Assembly: GCF_003473485.1 (NCBI RefSeq)
Contig: NC_053043.1
Coordinates: 2,428,001 to 2,492,000 of the forward strand
Direction of reading: 5' to 3'
Source: Medicago truncatula
Lineage: Eukaryota; Streptophyta; Magnoliopsida; Fabales; Fabaceae
DNA length: 64,000 nucleotides
This document shows, piece by piece, positions 25,605 through 37,150 of the stretch (positions are counted from its first letter, which is position 1; each line of letters starts with the position of its first letter). The position numbers were made by a program, and so were the translations under genes. The notes under the pieces are model-generated. The model saw only the letters and a list, made by a program, of their open reading frames with translations, made no database searches and was not told the DNA's origin.

Positions 25605-26234
25605 TCCAGAAACATTCAAACTTTGTTGTCATACCACTACCTCACTGGTAACCATATCTTCATTCCACTCTGGTTTAAACTAAATATATAGATTTTTGCT
25701 CTTATTCCTCGCTGTTTGAAAGTATAAATCATTCTTTCAATCCCTTTCAATCTTTTGAGGTCCGTTGGTGAAAAACTCTTTTTCCGATCTTGACAAAGCA
25801 ATCAACAAGCTCAGACTGAAATACAGATCATATATCGTTGAATATGACATTGATGTTGTATGTGTTTTTTGCGAAATATACCTATTCTTAATTATTTGCA
25901 TTCTATTTTAAGTATAAATCATTCTTTCAATCCCTTTCAATCTTTTGAGGTCCGTTGGTGAAAAACTCTTTTTCCGATCTTGACAAAGCAATCAACAAGC
26001 TCAGACTGAAATACAGATCATATATCGTTGAATATGACATTGATGTTGTATGTGTTTTTTGCGAAATATACCTATTCTTAATTATTTGCATTCTATTTTA
26101 TCAATGTTTGTGATGTTTTTGTTTGTTATTTTTTTAGGGTGCAGTATGCTTGCCAAACATGTTTGGCGGTGATTTCGGAGATCAAATTGGGCGCTATGCA
26201 ATATTGACTGATCCTAAGTCCAACAAGGTGTGAA
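25605..26234 (+). pseudogene. Unrecognised gene remnant (possible B3-like), exon-like pieces
   Basis: Three exon-like stretches can be read. From an ATG near 25600 comes MASRNIQTLLSYHYLTG ending at a GT. Then comes NSFSDLDKAINKLRLKYRSY and IVEYDIDV ending at gtatg (present twice because of the 190-bp duplication). After tttttag comes GAVCLPNMFGGDFGDQIGRY followed by AILTDPKSNK. The last piece, with LTDP..N, faintly resembles the end of a plant B3 DNA-binding domain, but this is weak. The tail exon is repeated in the 607-bp array. Function not assigned; probably non-functional. Confidence 0.35.
25721..26100. repeat. 190-bp direct tandem duplication (two copies, no difference seen)
   Basis: Copies 25721-25910 and 25911-26100 both begin agtataaatcattctttc and end ttctatttta. 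Each carries one exon-like piece of the remnant gene. By eye they are identical, implying a very recent event or an assembly effect. Confidence 0.92.
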
Positions 26235-27973
26235 GATCAGAGGGGATGCTCCGATGGTTGGGTCACATGATACCATCTACCTTGATGTTATTTACAATTA
26301 GTCCATGTTTAGATAAATTGTGCAAGACCTTTTCAATTTGAATTTTAAGTTTTAGTTTCTTAAAGTTTTGGAAGCATCTATTTTTTTTGTCTTTGAATTT
26401 AGCAAATGTCCCTTGAATTTCATAAATAATTTAGCCTTGCTTGCTTTGCTTTTTGATTTATATATTTGTGTTTGTTTTTGTGTTGCTGAATCAATTTAGT
26501 AGCATGGTTGTGTTACTGAAGCATTTTAGTAACATGGCTTTTAGTAACATTATTAGTAACAATTACTAGAATCAATTTAGTAGCATAGTTGTGTAACGTC
26601 TCCTCTTAACATTATTACTAACAATTACTAATCCAAATCTATAAAATATGTTTTGGGTGGAAACAAACTAAAATCCTAATCCTAATTTCTCTCAATCAAG
26701 TAACTAAGAGATTTCATCCACATCTCTAAACTAACTTTTTGGTGGAAAGAAACTAAAATCCAAACATGTTTGGCGGTGATTTCGGAGATCAAATTGGGCG
26801 CTATGCAATATTGACTGATCCTAAGTCCAACAAGGTGTGAAGATCAGAGGGGATGCTCCGATGGTTGGGTCACATGATACCATCTACCTTGATGTTATTT
26901 ACAATTAGTCCATGTTTAGATAAATTGTGCAAGACCTTTTCAATTTGAATTTTAAGTTTTAGTTTCTTAAAGTTTTGGAAGCATCTATTTTTTTTGTCTT
27001 TGAATTTAGCAAATGTCCCTTGAATTTCATAAATAATTTAGCCTTGCTTGCTTTGCTTTTTGATTTATATATTTGTGTTTGTTTTTGTGTTGCTGAATCA
27101 ATTTAGTAGCATGGTTGTGTTACTGAAGCATTTTAGTAACATGGCTTTTAGTAACATTATTAGTAACAATTACTAGAATCAATTTAGTAGCATAGTTGTG
27201 TAACGTCTCCTCTTAACATTATTACTAACAATTACTAATCCAAATCTATAAAATATGTTTTGGGTGGAAACAAACTAAAATCCTAATCCTAATTTCTCTC
27301 AATCAAGTAACTAAGAGATTTCATCCACATCTCTAAACTAACTTTTTGGTGGAAAGAAACTAAAATCCAAACATGTTTGGCGGTGATTTCGGAGATCAAA
27401 TTGGGCGCTATGCAATATTGACTGATCCTAAGTCCAACAAGGTGTGAAGATCAGAGGGGATGCTCCGATGGTTGGGTCACATGATACCATCTACCTTGAT
27501 GTTATTTACAATTAGTCCATGTTTAGATAAATTGTGCAAGACCTTTTCAATTTGAATTTTAAGTTTTAGTTTCTTAAAGTTTTGGAAGCATCTATTTTTT
27601 TTGTCTTTGAATTTAGCAAATGTCCCTTGAATTTCATAAATAATTTAGCCTTGCTTGCTTTGCTTTTTGATTTATATATTTGTGTTTGTTTTTGTGTTGC
27701 TGAATCAATTTAGTAGCATGGTTGTGTTACTGAAGCATTTTAGTAACATGGCTTTTAGTAACATTATTAGTAACAATTACTAGAATCAATTTAGTAGCAT
27801 AGTTGTGTAACGTCTCCTCTTAACATTATTACTAACAATTACTAATCCAAATCTATAAAATATGTTTTGGGTGGAAACAAACTAAAATCCTAATCCTAAT
27901 TTCTCTCAATCAAGTAACTAAGAGATTTCATCCACATCTCTAAACTAACTTTTTGGTGGAAAGAAACTAAAAT
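26153..27973. repeat. 607-bp tandem array, three copies, no difference seen
   Basis: Units start at 26153, 26760 and 27367, each opening ccaaacatgtttggcggtg and ending ggaaagaaactaaaat. Every unit contains the exon-like MFGGDFGDQIGRYAILTDPK stretch and, at its 3' end, one or two subunits of the 82-bp minisatellite that continues downstream. Confidence 0.93.
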
Positions 27974-28930
27974 CCTTATTTCTCTCATTCAAATAATTAG
28001 GGAATTTCATCCACATCTCTAAAATATGTTTTGGGTGGAAACAAACTAAAATCCTAATCCTAATTTCTCTCATTCAAGTAACTAAGAGATTTCATCCACA
28101 TCTCTAAACTAACTTTTTGGTGGAAAGAAACTAAAATCCTTATTTCTCTCATTCAAATAATTAGGGAATTTCATCCACATCTCTAAAATATGTTTTGGGT
28201 GGAAACAAACTAAAATCCTAATCCTAATTTCTCTCATTCAAGTAACTAAGAGATTTCATCCACATCTCTAAACTAAGTTTTTGGTAGAAACAAACTAAAA
28301 TCCTTATTTCTCTCATTTAAATAATTAGGGGATTTCATCCACATCTTTAAAATATGTTTTGGGTGGAAACAAACTAAAAATCATAATTCCTCTCATTCAA
28401 GTAACTACTAAAGATTTCATCCACATCTCTAAAATATGTTTTGGATGGAAACAAACTAAAAATCCTAATTCCTCTCATTCAAGTAACTACTAAAGATTTC
28501 ATCCACATCTCTAAAATATGTTTTGGGTGGAAACAAACTTAAATCCTAATCCTAATTTCTCTCATTCAAGTAACTAAGAGATTTCATCTACATCTCTAAT
28601 CTAACTTTTTGGTGGAAACAAACTAAAATCCTTATTTCTCTCATTCAAATAAGTAGGGGATTTCATCCACATCTCTAAAATATGTTTTCGGTGGAAACAA
28701 ACTAAAAATCCTAATTCTTCTCATTCAAGTAACTAAGAGATTTCATCCACATCTCTAAAGTAACTTTTTGGTGGAAACAAACGAAAATCCTTATTTCTCT
28801 CATTCAAATAAGTAGGGGATTTCATCCACATATCTAAAATATGTTTTGGGTGGAAACAAACTAAAAATCATAATTCATCTCATTCAAGTAACTATTACAC
28901 ATTTCATCCACATCTCTAAAATATGTTTTG
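27859..28930. repeat. Minisatellite, 82-bp unit (often as 164-bp dimers), about 13 copies
   Basis: The phrase tatgttttgggtggaaac recurs at 27861, 28025, 28189, 28353, 28435 and 28517 and onward. In between, a sister form (actttttggtggaaac) fills half-periods, so the basic unit is 82 bp and the higher-order unit 164 bp. Each unit also has ttcatccacatctctaaa. Divergence rises toward the 3' end. No spacer/repeat alternation, so it is not a CRISPR. Confidence 0.9.
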
Positions 28931-29153
28931 GCGAATCAACTATGGTAATTCTTAAGTAAAAAAAAAATGTAAATTCTTAATTAAAACAAAGTGCCCCATC
29001 AACAATATTAATTTCATTTTATTCATATTAATCTTTATCCTAAAATGTTGGCCACTTCCTAATTTTGTTCCACTATTTTGTGCTTATCCTGATAACTAAT
29101 ACTCTTTATTGCTCAACCGACATATCCTACTCACACATATTCCACCTTTTTCC

Positions 29154-29161
29154 TATAAATA
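29154..29161 (+). promoter_or_regulatory. TATA box of the RPA-like gene
   Basis: TATAAATA in the context ttttcctataaatatatc lies 81 bp upstream of the ATG at 29235, followed by a leader that is rich in A and C. Standard plant core-promoter spacing. Confidence 0.5.
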
Positions 29162-29234
29162 TATCATAACCTATTAGCCAAACCATCTCAATCTAAATAA
29201 GCATCCTCTTTCTTGGAAAGGAAAAAACAAGCCA

Positions 29235-30793
29235 ATGATGTCTGCCAAATACACTCCAATCTCAGCTGTTTCTGGAGGAAGAAAGAATCTCAAGATGTGT
29301 GTGCGAGTTGCTCACATTTGGTTGATTCGAGAGAAGAAGGTCCCCACTAGCATCATTTTCATGAACATGTTACTGGTCGATGAAAAGGTTTCTGCATGTT
29401 TGCACTCTTAACTTTAAAATTAAAGTAATGTCATTTTTGTTTTTTAGTTATGTAATTTAACCAGCTGTTTAATGTTGTTGTTGTCGTCAACAGGGTGGAC
29501 GTATTCACGCCACAGCTAGAAAAGATTTGGTGGCAAAGTTCAGGTCCATGGTTCAAGAAGGGGGTACATATCAGCTTGAAAATGCAATTGTAGATTTTAA
29601 TGAAAGTCCTTATAAGGTAACTTCACACAAACATAAGCTTAGTATGATGCACAATTCAACTTTTACCAAAGTACACTTGCCTGCTATCCCTATGAACGTT
29701 TTTGAGTTCAAGCCATTCAATGAAATTCTCTCTTCAACTGTCGAGGAAGTATCTACGGGTAGGACTTGAATTCTGAATGTGTGTTGTACATTATTTCTAC
29801 CTATAAGCATTCGTTTATGAATTTCATACATTTGTTTTTGCTTTTGTATACGTAATTTCAGATGTTATTGGTCATGTAATTGAAAGAGGTGATATAAGGG
29901 AAACTGAAAAGGACAGAAGGAAAAGCAGGGTTATTGATCTCACTTTAGAAGATCTTGAGTAAGATTTGTCTCTTTCTTTGTACCTGGTTGTAATATAATT
30001 TTAATATACCTTATGTTTCTGAATTGATATTTTGGTAATATTTTATTACAGAAACAACCGCTTGCATTGCTCTCTTTGGGGTGAACATGGCGACAAAATT
30101 GTGACCTTTTTTGGCAACCATGACAACGACACACCTACTATATTGATATTGCAGTTTTGCAAGACACGCGTGTATTTAGGTATGTCGTGTTTTAAGTTTT
30201 TGCTTTCTGCTGATATCAACAATGAAATGGGAAATTATGTTCACTTGCTGTTGATTTTTAAAAAAATTAGGTGCTATGGGAGTTGTTAATGCCTTTAATG
30301 GGACTAAGCTGATACTTAATGGCGATTTGCCTGATGTCGCTGCGTACATGACACGGTAACCATTTATATTTTCATATGCTTTAGAATAAAGACAAGTTTT
30401 TTTGGTCATAATTAAGTTGTCTGGAGGTCTCACCACTCTTCTATTAACATTGGTGCCATTTTATTAGAATGAAAAATGCATCAATACAGTTCACCCGAAG
30501 TGTCAGCCAAATTTCAACGAACAGCTCCGCGTCTTTATCAGATGACTTGCTCAACACTAACCGAATGACAATTGAAAGCATGATTGAGTCAACTGAGGTA
30601 GCTATCTATTTATTGAAATTTTTAGATGTCGTTTTGGATTCATCTTTGTTATTTTTCACATGGACAGTTGTACATTGCAATATCACAGGTTACTTCGAGG
30701 GGTGGTTTAAAGATATTGATTAATGACGACGACGGCGATGATACCGATGTTGCATCAAGTGTGGTCTACAGAGAAGTTTTCCGTAATGTGTAG
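29235..30793 (+). CDS. RPA70-like OB-fold protein, seven exons, 320 aa, no C-terminal zinc-ribbon
   Basis: Exons 29235-29387, 29494-29758, 29862-29958, 30052-30179, 30271-30355, 30468-30597 and 30689-30793 sum to 963 nt with every junction in frame. The start is MMSAKYTPISAVSGGRKNLK; the second ATG three bases on is equally possible. The first OB-fold shows VRVAHIWLIR..., FMNMLLVDEKGGRIHATARK and YQLENAIVDFN. A second runs from VIGHVIERGDI through LHCSLWGEHGDKIV to VVNAFNGTKLILN. This is the plan of replication protein A large-subunit relatives, many of which in plants are carried by Helitrons. The usual C-terminal OB-fold with a C4-type zinc ribbon is absent, the frame ending YREVFRNV. A Helitron 3' end lies 235 bp downstream. 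ssDNA binding is inferred from family only. Confidence 0.8.
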
Positions 30794-31000
30794 GACTTTT
30801 TTGGGTACTATTCATTTTCTTACTTATTGAAAGTATTTGCATGTCAACGAACTTCAGTTATAGGAACTACGTACTAGAATTATGGAACAATAACAAAGTC
30901 TATGGTAATTGTCATTTTGCTTTGATTCACGACAATTTTTACATTCAAGTGAACTACAGTGTCTTATTTTTTCAGTGAGTATTAATTTTTTTAAATGACA

Positions 31001-31028
31001 CGTGCGTTAGCACGGGTCAATGGTCTAG
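31001..31028 (+). mobile_element. Helitron 3' terminus (hairpin + CTAG)
   Basis: CGTGC-GTTA-GCACG forms a 5-bp stem with a 4-base loop, followed after 10 bases by CTAG and then T. This is the canonical 3' end of plant Helitrons (hairpin, CTRR, insertion before T). The 5' end (TC after A) was not located; it may lie upstream of the RPA-like gene or upstream of the 607-bp array. Confidence 0.85.
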
Positions 31029-31413
31029 TTTAGTTTATTTTCTTGTTATTGACGAGTCAATTTAACGATTCGTCAATTTATTCATAGGCGTAGCGAAAAT
31101 TTCAACTCAATGCAAGTTAGCATGTCCCATGTGAGTAAAATCGGCACAATTTTTGTTTTTTTAATAGAATTTTGTCACCCTTACTTTTGCTGCTTTAGAT
31201 AAAGCTTCCGAAAACTGTGGCTAGAAGTAATTGAAAACGCATGTGAAACATTGGGTCCCTCGGCACACAATTGCTAAATTCATCTCAAGTGTATACGCAT
31301 TATCAAATATGTGAAGTCATACTTACAATAATAATATGATAGTAATTTGTAGGAATGTAATACTCACATGAGTTTACTATTCTTAGACATCGACTGAACT
31401 AATAAAATATTAG

Positions 31414-31729
31414 TGGCAAAATTATAATTTTACTTCCTTAACTTTATTTTAGGTAACAGTTTAGTCCTTTATCTTTTTTTCATTTTAATTTTGTCTTTTT
31501 GATCCATTTACATATGAATTTTTAAGCTTAAAATTCATGATTTTATTTTCTTATGGTCTTTCAGTGTTCAAATCTATGATCATTGTCTATGTTTGCATAA
31601 GAATATTTAATTTGAAGCTTGAAAATGTATATGAAAATGGACAAAAAAGACCAAATTGAAATGTAAAAAAGATAAAGGACCAAACTGTTATCTAAAATTA
31701 AATTAAGGGACTAAAAATGTAATTTTGCC
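31414..31729. mobile_element. Non-autonomous TIR element, 316 bp
   Basis: Left ggcaaaattataattttac and right aatgtaattttgcc in inverted orientation; matching arms continue through cagttt(a/g)gtcctttatctttttt for about 65 bp. No coding content. Confidence 0.75.
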
Positions 31730-32761
31730 GATTAATAAGAAGTATGGATTATGCAGAATGAAAAAACAAATAACCCCCGCTAAAAGTTTATAAATTATTA
31801 TTTTTGTTTTGATAACTTCACCACTAATGACGGTCCACCACCATTATTATCATTTTGAGCATCTATCACATGGCCTTCGACCACCACTTCATCCACTACT
31901 AACCATCGTCGAACATTGTCGAACACTGCTCTTCCTGCATCTGACCACTACTACAACCATTACCAACCATCGCCGATCATCACTTTGGTAGCCGTCTGCC
32001 ACCAACTTCCAACAACTAGCATTTTAAAATAATAATTATGATAAAATTTAACAGAACTTTAATAAAAAACTTATGATATTTTAAGATTGTTTGGTTCAAT
32101 AGAAATAGTGTGATTCACATATGAAAGAAATCATGAGTTATTTTATAAAATTTAATTATTTTTCTGATTTATGTTTTATATTGATTGAATTCATAGTGAG
32201 ACGAGATAAATAGAGTAGTTTAACTAAAAAACACTCAACTCAACTCATAATAAAACCCAAAATTGAAATTAGTATTTTTAATGAATTGTGTTACAAAATC
32301 TTCTTTATTTTCAAATGAAATCCTTTTATACAATTTGTATGGTCCAGCTTAATTTCTCCTTTAAAAGAAGATAATCTAAGGGGAAGTTGGGCCACTAAAA
32401 GAAATGAGTGTCAAGAGAGGATATAAAACAATTATATTTACTTTCATATATATTGTTTTCTTTTACTCAATATACTATTGACAAAGATAAAAACTAATTT
32501 ATAATGTTAATAGAGTTAAAGACTAATTTGAGAATGACTTACAAAAATGGGATCAATTTGATGGTTTATTCGTTAATGATTTATATTTTTTTTTTTGGAT
32601 CAAATAGAATAATGGCAAGAATCTCACACAATAAAACAAAGAGTTTATTTTTTATTTTTTACCAAAAAAAAGAGTAGAAACTACCAACCACTAGCTAATA
32701 GCTAGATAGAGCTAATCGATTGATTACAAAATTTAAATATTTTAAATTCTTCGGCTCTTAC
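31730..32761. other. Spacer before the PR-1 array
   Basis: Includes a CCA/CCACC-rich low-complexity stretch at about 31830-32010 that opens a short meaningless frame. Otherwise AT-rich with no gene seen. Confidence 0.5.
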
Positions 32762-32769
32762 TATAAGTA
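32762..32769 (+). promoter_or_regulatory. TATA box of the first PR-1 gene
   Basis: tacTATAAGTAccgg lies 65 bp upstream of the chosen ATG at 32827. Confidence 0.5.
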
Positions 32770-32826
32770 CCGGTCGTGACATACATTTCCATCACTCACC
32801 AAATTGTAACAATTAAAAAAATTACA

Positions 32827-33303
32827 ATGAATATGATCTTAGCCATTTTCTTCATTTGCTCAACCCTTAGTTGCATGAATATTTCCCTAGCACAAAACTC
32901 TCCTCAAGATTTTCTTGAGGTACATAATCAAGCTCGAGATGAGGTTGGTGTTGGTCCACTTTATTGGGAGCAAACCCTTGAAGCCTATGCTCAAAATTAT
33001 GCAAACAAGAGAATCAAAAATTGTGAGCTTGAACACTCTATGGGCCCTTATGGTGAGAACCTTGCTGAGGGTTATGGTGAAGTGAATGGTACGGATTCAG
33101 TGAAGTTTTGGCTAAGTGAAAAGCCTAATTATGATTATAACTCTAACTCTTGTGTTAATGATGAGTGTGGGCATTATACTCAAATTATTTGGCGTGATTC
33201 TGTTCATCTTGGTTGTGCTAAGTCCAAATGTAAGAATGGTTGGGTTTTTGTCATTTGTAGCTACTCACCACCTGGAAATGTTGAAGGAGAACGACCATAT
33301 TGA
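32827..33303 (+). CDS. PR-1 protein (CAP superfamily), 158 aa, most divergent copy of the array
   Basis: Intronless, secreted pathogenesis-related protein 1. The ATG at 32827 (MNMILAIFFICST) gives a normal signal peptide ending SLA before QNSPQDF; the earlier in-frame ATG at 32776 would lie in the leader close to the TATA box and is rejected. CAP-cavity residues H70, E77, E98 and H116 are all present, as are six mature cysteines (66, 109, 113, 130, 135, 144), HYTQIIWRDS and the C-terminal CSYSPPGNVEGERPY. PR-1 proteins act in the apoplast, bind sterols in some cases, and release the C-terminal CAPE peptide. It lacks the extra VxTNVKIPN segment of the downstream copies and shares the QVGV-type spacing of copies 2 and 3. 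A (TA)n tract follows the stop immediately. Confidence 0.95.
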   Translation: MNMILAIFFICSTLSCMNISLAQNSPQDFLEVHNQARDEVGVGPLYWEQTLEAYAQNYANKRIKNCELEHSMGPYGENLAEGYGEVNGTDSVKFWLSEKPNYDYNSNSCVNDECGHYTQIIWRDSVHLGCAKSKCKNGWVFVICSYSPPGNVEGERPY

Positions 33304-33306
33304 TTT

Positions 33307-33311
<5 letters not shown>

Positions 33312-33371
<60 letters not shown>
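33312..33371. repeat. (TA)n microsatellite in the 3' flank of PR-1 copy 1
   Basis: About 30 TA units directly after the coding region. Confidence 0.95.
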
Positions 33372-33374
<3 letters not shown>

Positions 33375-33720
33375 CCGTTAACTAGTAATATCTGGCCTGC
33401 TGTTGCTTGTATTGTTGCCACTCAAAAAAGTTATTATTATAATTTCTAATAAGCAATGATAATGTATATTTTTTTGTCTTAGACCATATTTTATCTAGGA
33501 TCCAAACTTGAATATTCTTGAACAATTTATCGTTAACACTCTTACATGTTATATAATATAATATATACACAATAAACGGATTAATAATAAGAAATAAGGC
33601 TGATTCTCTTGTACTTGTCTGGTTCGCAAGTAGGAAGCTGAGTCGTGCCAAAATGCGTTCACGGGCCGTTTAGTAATGCCAAACGACACACTTTTTCTAT
33701 TTATCGGAGGATTTTTTTTT

Positions 33721-33889
33721 AGAGAAATGTTAACGGGTGTTCCAGGTACCGATTAAGGAAGTAAGTACAATAACATTACATTAAAACTTATGCAATTAAC
33801 TCATTAAAAAATTTCAAAGTATTACTTTTATTTATTTTTTTGTTTGGTTTCCTTAACCAGTATCCCGAATGCACCGGTCAACATGACCC
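33721..33889. mobile_element. Short TIR element, related to 54086-54642
   Basis: Left aaatgttaacgggtgttcc ... ccgattaaggaa and right, inverted, gggtcatgttgaccggtgc ... ctggttaaggaaa. The same terminal vocabulary (ccgg.gc..tggttaagga) recurs in the 557-bp element at 54 kb. Confidence 0.6.
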
Positions 33890-34199
33890 TTTTTTTAAGG
33901 TTTAATTAGTAATTTGCAGTCTTCAATTCAAAATTATTTAAGAATTAAATATGTTTTATTTACTAACAATTGATTGGTTTAAGTGGTAAAAGATTTAGAT
34001 CTTTATGTAACAAAAAAAAAGATTTAGATCTTTTAAATAGGTGGTTAGAGGTTCAATATTTGACTCTTGTATAATGAGAAAATTCAATTATGAAGAAAAC
34101 ATCCGTTTAATTTTTGATTTAATTCGATAACCCATTTAAATCCAAAGTGGTTTGGTCATGGTAAAAAAAATTGTAATTCCGCTTCCCTAAACCCGCTCA

Positions 34200-35230
34200 G
34201 TGACCTATATATACTTGCCTCCACTTATTCTATCACTCATTGAGATCTAGATTGATAGGGTGTTATAGGATAATTGTAAGTTATGTTTCATTCAAGAATT
34301 TTGGTGGAGCATCAAAGATCTAAAGCAAAAGTAGGTACTTTTCACCTCCAAAGGTAATCGTGGGGGTTGTTCTTAAAGTGGAGCATCAAAGATCTAAAGC
34401 AAAAGGAGGTACTTTTCACCTCCAAAGGTAATCGTGGGGGTTGTTCTTAAACAATCAATGTTCAAGGGGATCAAAGTGTGGAAATAACAAAGAAAATTTC
34501 TTGGGTAAGAAAATTGAAGGATTGCATGCAAGTTTGAGATTCGAAGACCTTGAGATTATCCGATTTTAAGGCGGCTTGAATATTGAAGGCTTTGAGGTGA
34601 TTACTTGGCATGGAAGATTTAAGATTTAGTGGATTTGTAAATTCAAGGAACCATTGTAATAATTGACTCTTGTAAACATTTTAAACATTCTAGTAGAAGT
34701 CGATAGAAGAGACGTTTTATTCTGCGAAGAGAGAGTGTATCCCATAGTGAGAACAATTGGAGGAACCTCTGTAAATCTGGTATTCTCTTCTCACTTTCTC
34801 TTTATTTCTTGCAATATAATTTGCTATATGTTAATTGATTAATTAGGTTAATTGATTCACATGCATAGTGATTGATTTAGTTGAAATTCTAATTGATAGT
34901 TCAATCACTATACATAGTTGACATTATCTTTTTTATTGATTCATCATATATCAAATAACCTTGTTTCTTGTGATAAAATTTAATTTCGTAAGTTTAGGTT
35001 TGGTTTGATATTGTTATTGGTTTTGTGGATTATATTGTGTATTAATAGTTGATTGGTTAATAACAAGTCAAGTGTGAATCTCTCGTACAAAGTTGAATTG
35101 TCATTCATATTTTGTTATCATTCGTAGCTAGTACTTAATTACTTATAGTCATTCGTTTTTTAAAAAGTTTGGAAAACCACGCTTTCGAAAACGTTTTATA
35201 AGGAGTAAGCGATTCATCCCCCTCTAACTT
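34200..35230. mobile_element. Probable LTR-retrotransposon (Ty1/copia-type) LTR/leader relic
   Basis: The segment has the look of the LTR and leader of plant copia elements: gaggaacctctgtaaatctg, long A/T-rich leader, and the ending aagcgattcatccccctct. No coding region follows; it is an old fragment. It includes a 74-bp tandem duplication. Assignment is from recognition of style only. Confidence 0.35.
34304..34451. repeat. 74-bp direct tandem duplication
   Basis: Two copies begin gtggagcatcaaagatctaa at 34304 and 34378 and differ at about one base (gtaggtac versus gaggtac). Confidence 0.92.
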
Positions 35231-37141
35231 ATCTTTATATTCGTCATATTGGACATCAAAGAGCCCCAACAGAAGTCACAGTACAAATAAGTCATCCGAT
35301 AGTTGTACAAGAAATACTCTAATCCAAGACCAAAGCCATACAAACAACATCGTAAAACACAAAAAAAAAAAAAAAAAAAGGAAAAAGCGCCAATAACCAC
35401 CAAAAACCCGCAAACTCCTCCAACTACCACCTCACCACCACAAACTCCAATCCCTCTCGTCCAAAGAATCTATGACTTGGTGATATCACCTAACCTAAAT
35501 AAGAGAGAAACAAATCAAATCCACCAACGTCTGATGGCCACATATATCCTTTGTTATCCTGACCGAAATAAAGATTTAAGTTTGAATTTCGCTACTGATG
35601 CAAAAAGTATATTGATGGATGATATATACTCCTTTCAGTTTTGAATATAAACTAAAGTCAAAACGTATTTAACTCAAATTAAGATCAAACATATATTAAC
35701 TTTTGTACATATTTAACCTCGGGTTATTTTCATCAAAAAGAGAAATCGTTACAACAACTTCTCGATAAAATTAAACTACAATCTTACTGATGGTTGAAAG
35801 CGAAACACATTAATTTTGCTTTTAACTATCATCTATGGTGGCTTGATCCTTATACTGGGGTTGTTTTGACCTCTTTTTTTCTCGTCTTTATTGCATGTTG
35901 TTTTAATTTGACTTTTTCATCCTAGTTTTTTTCGTCACCCTTTGTATTTAAACTACGAGTATAATCTATTTTAACCTCTTTAAAAAAACTTTTGCTTACA
36001 TATTTAAAATCGAAGTAGTATGTATATTTGTCGCCACTCTCCTAATCACGAAGATTTGTATGACACTTATGGAAATCCTCCAAATCAACGCCTCTAAACA
36101 TTTTTTTGGAATAAAAAGTATGTGGAATGCTTGTGAGTTGTGATAACTATCAGTCGTAAGTCTCCTTCAAAAAAAAAAAACAAAAACTATCTGTCGTAAA
36201 TCATCGTGGGCTCAACTCAATTAATAAGTATAAATGCATAATATATGCAAGGTCCGGGTCCGAACCCCAGCTACCATCAAAAAAGCTATCAATAATTTAT
36301 TAAAAAAAGTAAGTACTAATTCTACATCAATTTTGAATTTGAAAATAAGGTGGGCTCCATTCAGCTAAACTAGGCAGAATTTACTGCTTAATTTGTGTTA
36401 AAATGCAAGACTAACAGACTCGTGAAAAATGGGTACAGTATTAATATATTTGTCAAAAATAAAAAGTATTAACATATTTGTCAAACAAAAAAATATTAAA
36501 ATATATCAACTCTTGGTTGAGCCCATATGAAACACAACTTGTGAAAATCTTTTCTTAAGAAAAGTGATATTTATACAATTATTTTTGGAGAACTTTTGAA
36601 TAAATTTTTCTCTCATACTCTAATTTTGTTCTTAATTATTTTTTCTTTTATCTCTCTCTGTTGTGTTTGATTTTTTTTTTGTGAAAGAATTGTGTTTGAT
36701 TAATAAAAAGAGAAAAAAGAATATTGTCTTAAAATTTGTTACAAAATAATTGTATAAATATCATTACTCTCTTCTCAAAATAAGTTTTGAGATGAGATAA
36801 CTTTACTAAATAAAAAATGCATTAGACGTAGAAGGTGACAAGGAGGTTGAGTGTACACTTCTTTCTAGTCTACAAAATTCTTATGGGATAAAAATTTAAT
36901 TGAGAAACATTTGTCTTTTTTAATTTGCAAAAATCTTATTTAGGAGGATTCAATGTATATTGGGTATACACTTACAGAGGTGTATATATTTGAGAGAAAT
37001 AGAAAAATAGAGTGATATAATGGATGTGATACGTTGGTGATGTCATAGGAAAAGAGAGTTAAAAAGAAAATGAAAAGTTTAACGTGTATTAGAAAATAAA
37101 AAGTGTACAAATTGTTAGATAATAAGTTATTGAGTTCATGT
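35231..37141. other. AT-rich spacer with a short SINE fragment
   Basis: No gene recognised. A poly-A-rich stretch at 35360-35380 opens a short Lys-rich frame of low-complexity character that is not supported as a gene. Confidence 0.5.
36206..36290 (+). mobile_element. tRNA-derived SINE head
   Basis: cgtgggctcaactcaattaa (A-box region) then ggtccgggtccgaacccc (B-box region), same family as 10257 and 41687. Confidence 0.6.
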
Positions 37142-37150
37142 TATTAATTT

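Noticed and set aside
27859-28930. Regular repeats resembling a CRISPR array
   Set aside because: Units are contiguous 82/164-bp tandem repeats without unique spacers, in a plant nuclear context.
31809-31991. His/Thr-rich frame
   Set aside because: Simple CCA-type repeats; no start context or homologous pattern.
32776-32826. Longer start for the first PR-1 gene
   Set aside because: It would begin seven bases after the TATA box and put a polar stretch ahead of a perfectly good signal peptide starting at 32827.
33116-33385. Frame running through the (TA)n tract with an Ile-Tyr repeat tail
   Set aside because: Shadow of PR-1 copy 1 in another frame, extended by the microsatellite.
35303-35644. 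Lys/Pro/Thr-rich frame of 113 codons
   Set aside because: Driven by a poly-A run and low-complexity CCA/ACC sequence, with no signal of selection or known domain.
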